Notes: generated from the letters alone by a model not told the origin. Positions 10,746-20,442 are shown, counted from the first letter of the stretch. The stretch is DNA of 64,000 nt from Chloroflexota bacterium (GCA_016876015.1 VGOD01000002.1:1-64000), one strand, 5' to 3'. Made by a program: numbers and translations.

Positions 10746-12758
10746 TTACCGGCCCAGTACTCGCAACGCCTCCGCCGCCACGCGCTCGGCAGTGATTCCC
10801 AGGTGGGCCATCACGGCCGGGCCTTTGCCCGATTCGCCGAAACGGTTGATGCCGACGGCCGCGCCCGCGAGGCCGACATAACGCTCCCATCCGAGGGTAA
10901 CGCCTGCTTCCACCGAGACACGCGCGGCGACCGAGCGCGGCAAGACCTTTTCGCGATAGGCTGCATCTTGGGCTTCGAAGAGATCCCAACTGGGCATGGA
11001 GACGACGCGCGCCTGCACGCCCCGGGCCGCCAGCAGCTCGCGCGCAGCCAGGGCCACCGCAACCTCGGACCCCGCGCCGATCAGGATCACGGCTGGTTTG
11101 CCATCTGGCGCATCCGCCAGGACATAGGCGCCCTTCGCCAGGTCCTCGAGCGCGCCCGCGCCGGGAAGCACGGGAAGCGCCTGCCGGGTGAGCAGCAGCG
11201 CCACGGGCCGGTCGCGCTGGGTGAGAGCGTAGCGCCACGCAGCGGCCGTCTCGTTGGCGTCGGCCGGCCGGATGACGGTCAGGTTTGGGATGGCGCGCAG
11301 GCTGGCCATGTGCTCCACCGGCTGGTGTGTCGGCCCATCTTCGCCCACGCCTACGCTGTCGTGCGTCCACACGAAGATGACCGGTGCGCGCATGATCGCG
11401 GCCACGCGCACGGCCCCGCGCATGTAGTCGGAGAAGACCAGGAAGGTGCCGCCATAGGGGATGATGCCGCCATGCAGCGCCAGACCGTTCAGCATGGCGC
11501 CCATCGCATGTTCGCGGATGCCGAAACGGATGTAGCGGCCGCCGAACTCGCCGGCCGCGATGTCAACCGCGCCCTTGAACCGCGTGTTGTTGGAGGGGGT
11601 CAGATCGGCCGAGCCGCCCATCAGGCTTGGGATGCGCGGCGCGATCGCGTCGAGCACTTTGCCCGAAGCCGCGCGCGTGGCCAGCTTCTCGCCCGGCTTC
11701 CAGAACGGCAGTGCGGCGTCCCAGCCGGCAGGCGGTTGGCCGGCCAAAGCCTGCTGGAAGGTCGCGGCCAACTCGGGATGCTCCATGGCATAGCGGGCCA
11801 GGAGATCGTTCCATCCGGCCTGCCGTTCGGCGCCGTCCGCCAGCGCGCTGCGCCAGCGCGCCAACACCTCATCCGGGGTCCAGAACTGTTCGTCAGGCGG
11901 CAGGCCGAGCGCCTGCTTGGTCAGCCGCACCTCTTCGACGCCGAGCGGCGCGCCGTGCGCCTCGGCCGTGTCCTGCATGTTGGGGCTGCCGTAGGCGATG
12001 TGCGACCGACAGATGATCAGCGACGGCCGATCGGAGACCGACTGCGCCGCGCGCAGCGCCGCATCAATGGCCGGCATGTCATAGGCATCCACCTCCTGGA
12101 CGTGCCAGCCGTAGGCCGCGAAGCGCCGCGGCGCGTCGTCGCTGTACGAAAGGGAGGTCGGGCCGTCAATGCTGATCCCGTTGTCGTCGTAGAGATAGAT
12201 CAGCTTGCCCAGCTTCAGATGTCCGGCCAGCGAGGCCGCCTCGTGGCTGATCCCTTCCTCCAGGTCGCCGTCGCTGACGATGGCGTAGGTGTAGTGATCC
12301 ACGAGGGGAAAGCCGGGCCGGTTGAAGGTCGCGGCCAGGAACGCCTCGGCCAGCGCCATGCCGACGCCAGTGGCGAAACCCTGCCCCAACGGGCCGGTCG
12401 TGGTCTCGACGCCGGGCGTCACGCCATACTCCGGGTGGCCAGGGGTGCGGCTGCCGAGCTGGCGGAACTGCTTGAGCTGCTCCATCGGCAGATCATAGCC
12501 GGCCAGGTGCAGCAGGCTGTAGATCAGCATGGAGCCGTGCCCAGCAGAGAGGATGAAACGGTCGCGGTTGAACCACCGGGGATCGGCCGGGTTGTGGCGC
12601 AGGAAGCGCGTCCACAAGACGTGGGCCACGGTGGCCATGCCCATCGGCATGCCCGGATGCCCGGAATCTGCGCGTTGCACGCCATCCATCGCCAGGCCGC
12701 GAATCACGTTGGCCGCGAGGAGGTCGGTGGCGTCGTAGGGAAGGGGTCGTTGTGACAT
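10746..12758 (-). CDS. tkt: Transketolase
   Basis: [103 protein letters not shown]. Confidence 0.95.
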   Translation of the reverse strand: MSQRPLPYDATDLLAANVIRGLAMDGVQRADSGHPGMPMGMATVAHVLWTRFLRHNPADPRWFNRDRFILSAGHGSMLIYSLLHLAGYDLPMEQLKQFRQLGSRTPGHPEYGVTPGVETTTGPLGQGFATGVGMALAEAFLAATFNRPGFPLVDHYTYAIVSDGDLEEGISHEAASLAGHLKLGKLIYLYDDNGISIDGPTSLSYSDDAPRRFAAYGWHVQEVDAYDMPAIDAALRAAQSVSDRPSLIICRSHIAYGSPNMQDTAEAHGAPLGVEEVRLTKQALGLPPDEQFWTPDEVLARWRSALADGAERQAGWNDLLARYAMEHPELAATFQQALAGQPPAGWDAALPFWKPGEKLATRAASGKVLDAIAPRIPSLMGGSADLTPSNNTRFKGAVDIAAGEFGGRYIRFGIREHAMGAMLNGLALHGGIIPYGGTFLVFSDYMRGAVRVAAIMRAPVIFVWTHDSVGVGEDGPTHQPVEHMASLRAIPNLTVIRPADANETAAAWRYALTQRDRPVALLLTRQALPVLPGAGALEDLAKGAYVLADAPDGKPAVILIGAGSEVAVALAARELLAARGVQARVVSMPSWDLFEAQDAAYREKVLPRSVAARVSVEAGVTLGWERYVGLAGAAVGINRFGESGKGPAVMAHLGITAERVAAEALRVLGR

Positions 12759-12771
12759 GGAGGCTCCGTGT

Positions 12772-12813
12772 TGCGTGATGCGTACTGCGTATTGCGTATT
12801 GCGTATTGCGTAA
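12772..12813. repeat. Heptanucleotide tandem array (6 units, TGCGTAT-type)
   Basis: tgcgtga tgcgtac tgcgtat tgcgtat tgcgtat tgcgtaa. Confidence 0.9.
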
Positions 12814-12944
12814 GGTTGATGTGAGAGATGCCCTGGGGGCGACGGTAGTTTACCAGAAAGAGGGGGATGCGTCAAAGCCAACGACGATGCAGGCAAGTGG
12901 ACGGTTTGGCGGATCGGTTGTATACTTCCAAATGTAACCATGTA

Positions 12945-13005
12945 CCCACCAGGCGCCGGCACTTCCGAAGCGCCGGCGTCTGGTGGGTGATTTTCAGGAC
13001 AGCAA
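12945..13005. repeat. F1-type palindrome plus GATTTTCAGGACAG boundary module
   Basis: CCCACCAGGCGCCGGCACTTCCGAAGCGCCGGCGTCTGGTGGG then TGATTTTCAGGACAGC. Confidence 0.8.
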
Positions 13006-13008
13006 CCC

Positions 13009-13812
13009 TTGACTAACGATCTATCTGCCCTCACGATCGGCGCTGTCCTTGCCACCCGGCGGCTCGGCCGGCCGGCGTTGTTTTTTCCCACCGTCGCCTC
13101 GACCAACGACGTGATCCACCAGCACGCGGCGGCCGGCGCGGGGGAGGGGTTGCTGGTCGTCGCCGACGAGCAGACAGCCGGCCGGGGACGCCTGGGCCGC
13201 TCCTGGTGGGCGCCGCCAGGGACCAGCCTGCTGATTTCGCTGTTGCTGCGACCGCCCATCCCGGCCGGCCGCGCCGGCCAGATGACGATGTGCCTGGGCC
13301 TGGCCGCGGCCGAAGGGATCGAGCAGACGACCGGTCTGCGGCCGGTCCTCAAGTGGCCCAACGATCTGCTCCTGGATGGCCGCAAGTTGGGCGGAATCCT
13401 GACCGAGCTGCGTACCACGGCCGATCGGCTGGAGTACGCGGCGCTGGGGCTGGGGGTGAATGTGAATGTGGGGCGATTTGCCAAATCGCCCCACATGCCT
13501 GCTGAGTTGGTCGCGACCGTCATCAGCCTCTCGTCGGCGCTGGGCCGGCCGGTAGAGCGGCTGGCGCTGCTGGTCGCGATCCTGGCCCGCTGCGAAGTCT
13601 GGTATGATCGCCTGCTGGCCGGCGAGTCGCTGCACCGGGCGTGGGCCGCCAGGTTGGACACGCTGGGTCGTAGCGTTACGGTGACGCTGGCCAGCGGCGC
13701 ATTGCAGGGGGTTGCGACCGGGGTGACGACCGAAGGCGCGCTGCTGGTACGCGACGAAGAGGGCCGCGTTCACACGGTCTGGGCCGGCGACATAGCACCG
13801 TCCGGTAGTTGA
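13009..13812 (+). CDS. birA: Biotin--[acetyl-CoA carboxylase] ligase
   Basis: [72 protein letters not shown]. Listed start is TTG; the exact start is uncertain. Confidence 0.9.
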   Translation: MTNDLSALTIGAVLATRRLGRPALFFPTVASTNDVIHQHAAAGAGEGLLVVADEQTAGRGRLGRSWWAPPGTSLLISLLLRPPIPAGRAGQMTMCLGLAAAEGIEQTTGLRPVLKWPNDLLLDGRKLGGILTELRTTADRLEYAALGLGVNVNVGRFAKSPHMPAELVATVISLSSALGRPVERLALLVAILARCEVWYDRLLAGESLHRAWAARLDTLGRSVTVTLASGALQGVATGVTTEGALLVRDEEGRVHTVWAGDIAPSGS

Positions 13813-13960
13813 TGATACCATACACGGCGCCAGGGCGGATGAAAAGCTCACGCCAAGCAGAGGCGGTCAGAAGAACTCAACGGTCCTTTGCGCCTTTGCG
13901 TGAGGCCAGGGGGACCGTTCTCAGCGCAGTTGTAGAACTGCAGGTCCTCGCCTGACGCTC

Positions 13961-13990
13961 TTGGTTGTTGCTGATCGGTCATGCTATAAT
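13961..13990 (+). promoter_or_regulatory. Sigma70-like promoter upstream of the 14000 CDS
   Basis: TTGGTT-18 nt-TATAAT. Confidence 0.5.
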
Positions 13991-13999
13991 CCGCCCGTC

Positions 14000-14716
14000 A
14001 TGCGAAACCATCAGCCCCAACTCCACACAGCCAACGACACGTCGCGTGTTTGTCCTGTGCGATCGGTGATCGCGCTGGTTGTTCTGGCTGCGCTGCTGAC
14101 CTGGGCGTTGCCTCGCGATGTCGTGGCGCGCTCCACGTTTCAATCGCCGCCCGCCGAGCAGGCCACGCCAACCCACACGGCCACTTCAGCGCCGCCGACC
14201 GCTACGGCTAGCGCCACAGCGGCGGGCGTGACCGCAACCGCTACGGCCACCCAGGCGGCCGCGACCGTCACACCGACCAGCGGTCGGGCCACAGGCACGG
14301 CCACGCCATCTCCCACCCGCCGCGGGACAGTGACCGGCACGGCTGTTGCGCAGCCATCGCCAACAGCAGGCGCTGCGGTCACAGTCACCGCGACTCTCGC
14401 CGCGCCTGCTCCCACGCCCGCGCCGAACATCGCCGGCACGCCGGCCGCGCCCGGCTTCTTGCCCGCGCCCACCTTGAGCGCGCCAGGCGGCGTGGTCCCG
14501 TTGTTGCCTGGGCCCCAACAGCCGCTGGCCGCGTCCCCGGCCGAGCGCCTGCGCCCCACCAGTCCCGCGACGAGCAACTCGCCGCCGGCCGTCGCGACCC
14601 TCATTGACAATGCGATCGTGGCGCTGAGTTATGTCTGGCTCTGTTGTGGGGTAATCGTGCTGGTCGTGGCCGGCCTGGTTCTGGTCTGGCTGGCGCGGCG
14701 GGGCCGGCGTGGTTAG
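14000..14716 (+). CDS. Hypothetical protein with N- and C-terminal TM segments and a long Ala/Thr/Pro-rich linker
   Basis: VIALVVLAALLTWALP; TATATQAAATVTPTSG…; C-terminal VWLCCGVIVLVVAGLVLVWLARRGRRG. Confidence 0.6.
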   Translation: MRNHQPQLHTANDTSRVCPVRSVIALVVLAALLTWALPRDVVARSTFQSPPAEQATPTHTATSAPPTATASATAAGVTATATATQAAATVTPTSGRATGTATPSPTRRGTVTGTAVAQPSPTAGAAVTVTATLAAPAPTPAPNIAGTPAAPGFLPAPTLSAPGGVVPLLPGPQQPLAASPAERLRPTSPATSNSPPAVATLIDNAIVALSYVWLCCGVIVLVVAGLVLVWLARRGRRG

Positions 14717-14724
14717 GGTCGGCG

Positions 14725-16308
14725 ATGACGAACATACGGCCACACCTTGCGCGGTCGCAGGCAAAGACGATCCTGTTGGCTCTTCTGCCCGTGGGCCTGA
14801 CGCTGTTGGCGTTTGGCCTCCGGGTCTATCATCTGACCTATCAGAGCCTCTGGCGCGACGAGGTTGACGCGTTGCTCTTCGCCACGCGGCCGCTCTCTGA
14901 GTTGTTGGCGACTTTCCGCAGGCCCGGCGAGAACGGGCCGCTGTTCTTCTTGATGCTGCGGCCCTGGATCGCGGCCGCCGGACAGAGTGAGTTCGCGCTG
15001 CGTTTTCCCTCGGCCCTGGCTGGCGCGCTGGCCGTGCCGTTGGCCTACGTTCTGACGCGTCGTCTGGCCGGTCGGGGGCCGGCGCTGGCGACTGCCGCGC
15101 TGATGGCGCTCGCACCCTACCTGGTCTGGTACGGCCAGGAAGCCAAGATGTACGCTCTGTTGACCGCGCTCGTCCCGCTGGCGCTGTGGCTGACCATCGA
15201 GGCGGCGGAGCGCGGCGGATGGCGGCGTTGGATCACGCTCTATGTCGTGACCAGCGTGTGTTTCTACACGCACGTGCTGGCCGCGCTGGTCGTTCCGCTG
15301 CAGGCGATCTGGTTTCTGGTTCTCCGGGGGGGATGGGGGGGGAGTGAAACCCACCAGGCGCCAGGCGCTTCCGAAGCGCCTGGCGCCTGGTGGGCGATTC
15401 TCAGGGCAATCCGACCCTGGCTGGCGCCGGTCATCTACCTGTTCGCGCTCGTGCTGCCCTATCTGCCGCTTGTCTGGTGGCAGGCGGTGCTGTGGCTGTC
15501 ACCGACCTTCGAGACGGGCCACCCGTTCGTGCCGCTGCCCGAGATGGCAACCGTGCTGGTGGTCGCGTTCAGCCGCGGCATCCTGCCGGTGCAAGAGCCG
15601 CTGACGCTTCTGCCGTTCGTGCTGGCCCTGCTCGCGGGGGCGCTGTTGTGGCCGGGGGGAGACAGGAGACAGGAGTCAGGGGGCAGGCGTCAGGAGTCAG
15701 GAGACGGCCGAGATCGTTGGCGGCCGCTCGTCCTTCTGTTGACCTGGCTGCTGTTCCCGGTGCTCGCTATCTACGGCGTTTCCCTGGGCATGCCGATCTT
15801 CGCCGATCGTTATCTGATCTGGATCATGCCGGCTTTTCTCGCATTGATCGGCATGGGGATCGTAGTCCTGGCTCGCGGCTGGCGGCCGCTGGCGCTAGCT
15901 GCTCTCGCCGCGATCATGGCGCTCAACCTGGCGGATGTGGCCGCGCACGCCAACCAGCCGATCAAGGCGGACTTTCGGGGCGCCGCGGCCTTTGTGCTGC
16001 CACAGTTGCAAAAGGATGATCTGGTGATCTTCCAAATCCCGTATAGCCGCTTCACGTTTCGCTACTACAGCGGTCGCAGCGTGAACAGGGTGGACGGGCC
16101 GTATACCAACGATGGCATGAGCGAGACTGAACTCGCGAACCAGATGGTGACTGCCGTGGGACAGGCCTCGGTCGCCTGGTTGGTAGCGTCTGAGGCTGAG
16201 CTGTGGGACGCACGCGGCCTGACCGAGAAGTGGCTGGCCGCGCACGGCGCCATCACCGACCGCGCGGAGTTCATGCGCGTGACCGTGACCCGTTATGATC
16301 TGAGGTGA
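14725..16308 (+). CDS. GT39/ArnT-like membrane glycosyltransferase carrying two repeat inserts
   Basis: 'YHLTYQSLWRDEVDALLFATRPLSELL', 'ENGPLFFLMLRPW', 'YGQEAKMYALLTAL'; multi-TM. Confidence 0.8.
   Translation: MTNIRPHLARSQAKTILLALLPVGLTLLAFGLRVYHLTYQSLWRDEVDALLFATRPLSELLATFRRPGENGPLFFLMLRPWIAAAGQSEFALRFPSALAGALAVPLAYVLTRRLAGRGPALATAALMALAPYLVWYGQEAKMYALLTALVPLALWLTIEAAERGGWRRWITLYVVTSVCFYTHVLAALVVPLQAIWFLVLRGGWGGSETHQAPGASEAPGAWWAILRAIRPWLAPVIYLFALVLPYLPLVWWQAVLWLSPTFETGHPFVPLPEMATVLVVAFSRGILPVQEPLTLLPFVLALLAGALLWPGGDRRQESGGRRQESGDGRDRWRPLVLLLTWLLFPVLAIYGVSLGMPIFADRYLIWIMPAFLALIGMGIVVLARGWRPLALAALAAIMALNLADVAAHANQPIKADFRGAAAFVLPQLQKDDLVIFQIPYSRFTFRYYSGRSVNRVDGPYTNDGMSETELANQMVTAVGQASVAWLVASEAELWDARGLTEKWLAAHGAITDRAEFMRVTVTRYDLR
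15350..15394. repeat. F1 palindrome, perfect 21-bp arms, in frame inside a CDS
   Basis: CCCACCAGGCGCCAGGCGCTT-CCG-AAGCGCCTGGCGCCTGGTGGG. Confidence 0.95.
15661..15702. repeat. Heptanucleotide array (6 units) inside a CDS
   Basis: gacagga gacagga gtcaggg ggcaggc gtcagga gtcagga; encodes GDRRQESGGRRQESGDGR. Confidence 0.9.
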
Positions 16309-16312
16309 CAAT

Positions 16313-16609
16313 ATGACGGCGACTTCACCGGAACTGAGCGTCGCGCTGTCCGCGGACGAGTATCGCCTGGCGCTGCTCGGTCTGGTGGATTTCGAGGGAC
16401 AATGGGAGGCGTTGGCGACGGCCGCGGCTTTCGTCGTGGATGGATCGCGCAAGGCCGCGCTCGTTCAGGAGCGTCTTGCGCCCATCGCCAGCCATCTGCC
16501 GGCGCTGCTCAAGCGCAAGGTGGACGCATTCGAGATGATTGCGCTTCGTCATTGGTTTCGCCACATGCGCCTTGATGAAGCGCCTGATCCAGAAGAGGCC
16601 ACGGCATGA
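16313..16609 (+). CDS. Small hypothetical protein
   Basis: 98-aa ORF with ATGA-type overlap to the next CDS (16606). Confidence 0.55.
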   Translation: MTATSPELSVALSADEYRLALLGLVDFEGQWEALATAAAFVVDGSRKAALVQERLAPIASHLPALLKRKVDAFEMIALRHWFRHMRLDEAPDPEEATA

Positions 16610-17355
16610 TAGGATTGGCGTCGTTCTTCTCTGCTGAACCGGACAGGCAAGGTTTGGGCGAGCCAGAATGGATGCCCAGCCTGGAGGTGGTCGCGCGCGC
16701 GCGGGCCAACCTGGAGCGCCGAGGCATCGTGCGCTGTCTGTCTCGCAGGGTCGGCGGACCGCAATGGGTGGCGCCGGGCGAAACCCCCTGGCTCTGGTGG
16801 GGCGCGGCGGCCCTCTGGATCGTCCTGTGGCCCGGCCTGATCGCGTGGAAGGCCGGCGGCGAGCTGGCCTGGTTGCCGTGGTGGCTGCCGGCGATCCTGG
16901 CCATGGTCCACATGCTCGGCCTGGCCGCGCCCGTGTGGATCAGCGAGCGCGCAGCTACCCGCGAAGACCTGCGCCGCAGATTCGGCAGAATCCGCACGAT
17001 CGCCGAGATGCTGGCGCTGGAGCCGAGCGAGTTCGAGAGCTGGACCGGCATGTTGTTCCAGTTGCTCGGCTATCGCGTGGAGAATACCCAAGATGTGGCA
17101 GACCACGGCATAGACTTGGTGGTGCGCAATGCGCAGACGCGGTATGGCCTGGTGCAGTGCAAACGCTATCGCGGCACGGTGGGCGAGCCGGTGGTGCGCG
17201 ACCTGTTCGGCACGCTGGTGCACGAAAACGCCGACCGTAGCTGGCTGGTCACGACCGGGGGCATCTCGCGACAGGCGCACCAATGGTCCACGGGCAAGCC
17301 CATCGAGCTGTGGGACGGCCAGCGTCTGGTAGACTTCGCGCGGCGGCTGAGATGA
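16606..17355 (+). CDS. Membrane-anchored Mrr-like PD-(D/E)XK endonuclease domain protein
   Basis: Two TM segments; 'QDVADHGIDLVVRNAQTRYGLVQCKRYRGTVGEPVVRDLFGTLVHENADRSWLVTTGGIS'. Confidence 0.8.
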   Translation: MIGLASFFSAEPDRQGLGEPEWMPSLEVVARARANLERRGIVRCLSRRVGGPQWVAPGETPWLWWGAAALWIVLWPGLIAWKAGGELAWLPWWLPAILAMVHMLGLAAPVWISERAATREDLRRRFGRIRTIAEMLALEPSEFESWTGMLFQLLGYRVENTQDVADHGIDLVVRNAQTRYGLVQCKRYRGTVGEPVVRDLFGTLVHENADRSWLVTTGGISRQAHQWSTGKPIELWDGQRLVDFARRLR

Positions 17356-17376
17356 TAAGAACCAACGAGGTGAGTC

Positions 17377-18111
17377 TTGAAACGACCTGATGTCAACCGC
17401 CCCTTGATCTTTGCGCACCGCGGCGCGTGCCGTGTGGCGCCGGAGAACACCCTGCCCGCGTTCGAGGCCGCCATCGGTCTGGGCGCCGACGGCGTGGAGC
17501 TGGATGTTCAATACAGCTCCGATGGCAAACTGGTGGTAATTCACAACCCACGGCTGGAAGAGACCACCAACGGCGCCGGCCGCGTGACTGCGCACACCTT
17601 CGAGGAGCTGCGCGGTCTGGACGCCGGCAGTCACTTCGGCCCCCAGTTCGCAGGCACGCCGATCCCCAGCCTGCAGGAAGTGCTAGACTTGCTCAAGGGC
17701 CGGCTGCTGATCAACATCGAGATCAAAGCGTTCGAGCTGGCCTCGACGCTGGGGCACGATGTCGTCGCGGCCGTGCGCGAGCGCGACATGGCGGATCAGG
17801 TGGTCATCAGCTCCTTCAACCCCTTCGCGCTGCGTCGCGCCAAGCGGGCCGGCCCCGAGATCGAGTGCGCGCTGCTGACCGCGGCCGATTTGGCCGGCTG
17901 GATGCGTTGGGAGTTGACGCGGCGCTTCAGTCGCGGGGACGGCATCCACCCAGAGCATACCATGGTGGACGCCGCCTACATGGCCTGGGCCAGGAAGCGT
18001 CGCCTGCCCGTGCGGGTGTGGACTGTCAACGAAGAGGCAGACATACAACGGATGATCGCGCTGGGCGTGGACGCGATCATCACAGACGCGCCCGACCTGG
18101 CGCGTGGATGA
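17377..18111 (+). CDS. ugpQ: Glycerophosphodiester phosphodiesterase
   Basis: IFAHRGACRVAPENTLPAFEAAIGLGADGVELDVQYSSDGKLVVIHNPRLEETTNG. Confidence 0.92.
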   Translation: MKRPDVNRPLIFAHRGACRVAPENTLPAFEAAIGLGADGVELDVQYSSDGKLVVIHNPRLEETTNGAGRVTAHTFEELRGLDAGSHFGPQFAGTPIPSLQEVLDLLKGRLLINIEIKAFELASTLGHDVVAAVRERDMADQVVISSFNPFALRRAKRAGPEIECALLTAADLAGWMRWELTRRFSRGDGIHPEHTMVDAAYMAWARKRRLPVRVWTVNEEADIQRMIALGVDAIITDAPDLARG

Positions 18112-18177
18112 TCGCCGCGCGCGGGTTGCCCGAACAGAGAAGGGCTTCGCCAGACACATTCAACAATGGAGTTGCAC

Positions 18178-20364
18178 ATGTCTTCCCTGCCGCCGCACTC
18201 AGCCTCTTTGCGTCCCTTTTTCACGCCCAACGGCGTCGCCGTGATCGGCGCGAGCCGCGATCCCACCAAGCTCAGCTATGCCATCATGGGCAACCTGACC
18301 GACCCTGGCCACGCCTATGCCGGCCCCATCTACCCGGTCAATCCCAAAGCCAGCGAAGTCTGCGGGCTGAAGTGCTACGCGGACATCGCAGACGTGCCCG
18401 ACCCGGTCGAACTGGCGGTGTTGGTCATCCCTGCGGCGCTCGTGCCGGCCGCCATCGGGGCGTGCGGACGCCGCGGGATCAAGGCCGCCATCGTGATCTC
18501 CGGCGGCTTCCGCGAGATCGGCCCCGAAGGCGCCGCCCGCGAGCAGCAGATGGTGGAGATCGCGCAGCGGTATGGCGTGCGGATCGTAGGACCGAACGGC
18601 ATCGGCGTGATTGACACCCACACGCCGCTCGATACGACCTTCGTGCGGGGGATGCCGCCCAAGGGCCACATCGCCTTCTTGTCGCAGTCGGGCGCGCTGT
18701 GCGGCGGCGTGATTGACTGGACGATCGGTCGCAGCATCGGTTTCAGCCGCTTTCTGAGCGTGGGCAACGAGGCCGATGTCAACGAGAGCGATGTGCTCAC
18801 GTTCCTGGCCGCGGATGAGACGAGCCGCGTCATCACGCTGTACCTGGAGGACGTCAAGGGCGGGCCGGCGTTCGTGGATGCGTTGCGCAGCGCCGCCGCT
18901 CGCAAACCGGTGCTGGCGCTCAAGACCGGCCGCACCGCCAGCGGCCAGGCCGCCACTGCATCGCACACGGGCGCGCTGGCTGGCGCGCACGCGGCGTTCC
19001 GCGCCGCGTGCAAACAGACCGGCGTGATCGAACTAGAAACCATGCAGGGCCTTTTTAACGCCGCGCTGGCGTTGGCCTACCAACCGCTGCCCGCCGGCAA
19101 TCGCATCGCGCTCGTCACCAACTCTGGCGGCCCTGCAGCCCTGGCAGCCGACACGCTAGAGGCAGCGGGGCTGCGGCTGGCGCATACCAGTCCCGCTGTC
19201 CAGGACCACTTGACCGGCGTCCTGGGCGCCGATGTCCAGGTGATGGGGCCGGTGGACTTGTTGGGCGGCGGCGGCGAACGGCACTACCGCATCGCGTTGG
19301 ATGCCATCCTGGCGGACCCGGCGTGCGATGGCGTGTTGGCGATCCTCACGCCCCACATGCTCGTGCAGCCCCCGGCGATCGTCGAGGCCATCGCCGCGGC
19401 CGCCGCGGGACAGGAAAGTGCGCCCCCGGGCGAGTCGCATCCGCCCAAGCCGGTGCTGGCCTGTTTGCTCGGCGACGCCAGCCTGGAGGCTGCGTTCCGT
19501 GCCGCGCACGCTGCGCACATCCCGGCCTATGCCTTTCCGGAAGACGCTGTGCACGCGTTCGGCGCGCTGTGGCAGCGCGGCCGCTGGCTGCGAACGGCAG
19601 GAGACAGGGGACGAGAGGCTGGGGACAGGAGGCAGGGGACAGGAGTTCAAGGGCGGTTGGCGGCGGGAGTTGCAATGCAGACCGCGCTCGCTGATCCCTA
19701 TGCTGGGCTCGTTGCGGCCTACGGCATTCCCACGCCGCCAGAGCGGCTGGCCACGACGCCAGAGGAGGCCGCCGCGATGGCTCGCGAGATCGGCTTCCCG
19801 GTTGTGCTTAAAATCGTCAGCCCGGACATCCTCCACAAGAGCGACATCGGCGGCGTGATCCTGGACGTGCGAGATGCGGCCGCAGCCCGCGCGGGGTTTG
19901 CGACCCTTGTCGCCCGCGCGACCACAACACAGCCTGCCGCAGTCGTGCGCAGGGTTCAGGTGCAGAAGATGGTCACAGGCGGCCAAGAGGTCATCGTCGG
20001 CGTCAAGCGCGATCCCATCTTCGGGCCGCTGGTGATGTTCGGGTTGGGCGGCATCTACGTCGAGGCGCTGGCCGATGTCAGCTTTCGCCTGGCGCCTCTC
20101 ACCGAGTTCGATGCCTGGGAAATGATCGGCGAGGTGCGATCTGCGAAGCTGTTGGCGGGCGTGCGCGGCGCGGCCCCGGCCGATCGGCCGGCGCTGGTAG
20201 ACGCCATCGTGCGCATCGGTCAGCTCGCGACCGAGCGCCCTGAGATCGCCGAGCTAGACGTCAATCCGCTGCTCGTGTTGCCAGAGGGGCAGGGCGTGGT
20301 TGCGGTGGATGTGCGCGTGATCATCGATCCCCGACTGATCCCCCGGTGTGACAAAAGTCAATGA
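18178..20364 (+). CDS. ADP-forming acetyl/acyl-CoA synthetase (CoA-binding, succinyl-CoA ligase-like and ATP-grasp domains fused)
   Basis: VAVIGASRDPTKLSYAIMGNL, 'GPNGIGVIDTHTPLDTTF', 'ALVTNSGGPAALAADTLE', ATP-grasp 'GFPVVLKIVSPDILHKSDIGGV'. Confidence 0.88.
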   Translation: MSSLPPHSASLRPFFTPNGVAVIGASRDPTKLSYAIMGNLTDPGHAYAGPIYPVNPKASEVCGLKCYADIADVPDPVELAVLVIPAALVPAAIGACGRRGIKAAIVISGGFREIGPEGAAREQQMVEIAQRYGVRIVGPNGIGVIDTHTPLDTTFVRGMPPKGHIAFLSQSGALCGGVIDWTIGRSIGFSRFLSVGNEADVNESDVLTFLAADETSRVITLYLEDVKGGPAFVDALRSAAARKPVLALKTGRTASGQAATASHTGALAGAHAAFRAACKQTGVIELETMQGLFNAALALAYQPLPAGNRIALVTNSGGPAALAADTLEAAGLRLAHTSPAVQDHLTGVLGADVQVMGPVDLLGGGGERHYRIALDAILADPACDGVLAILTPHMLVQPPAIVEAIAAAAAGQESAPPGESHPPKPVLACLLGDASLEAAFRAAHAAHIPAYAFPEDAVHAFGALWQRGRWLRTAGDRGREAGDRRQGTGVQGRLAAGVAMQTALADPYAGLVAAYGIPTPPERLATTPEEAAAMAREIGFPVVLKIVSPDILHKSDIGGVILDVRDAAAARAGFATLVARATTTQPAAVVRRVQVQKMVTGGQEVIVGVKRDPIFGPLVMFGLGGIYVEALADVSFRLAPLTEFDAWEMIGEVRSAKLLAGVRGAAPADRPALVDAIVRIGQLATERPEIAELDVNPLLVLPEGQGVVAVDVRVIIDPRLIPRCDKSQ
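19603..19651. repeat. Degenerate heptanucleotide array (7 units) inside a CDS, at an interdomain linker
   Basis: gacaggg gacgaga ggctggg gacagga ggcaggg gacagga gttcaag; encodes TAGDRGREAGDRRQGTGVQG. Confidence 0.75.
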
Positions 20365-20390
20365 CGGCGACCGCCTGTTGGTGGTATCTT
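20349..20390 (+). promoter_or_regulatory. Putative FNR/DNR-like box plus -10 element, class II architecture
   Basis: TGAC-AAAA-GTCA (centre 20354.5) and TATCTT at 20385; aligns with the 22009-22049 promoter. Confidence 0.5.
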
Positions 20391-20442
20391 CTGGGTGGGC
20401 GCTGAGAATGCCTGTCTGCATTGCGCCCAAGGAGGAATCGCC

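Noticed and set aside
10410-12755. 781-aa antisense ORF opposite transketolase, and other long antisense ORFs (e.g. 464-1606, 5377-7140, 38241-39776)
   Set aside because: The sense strand encodes clear conserved enzymes; the antisense proteins have no recognisable motifs and are Arg/Gln/Gly-rich.
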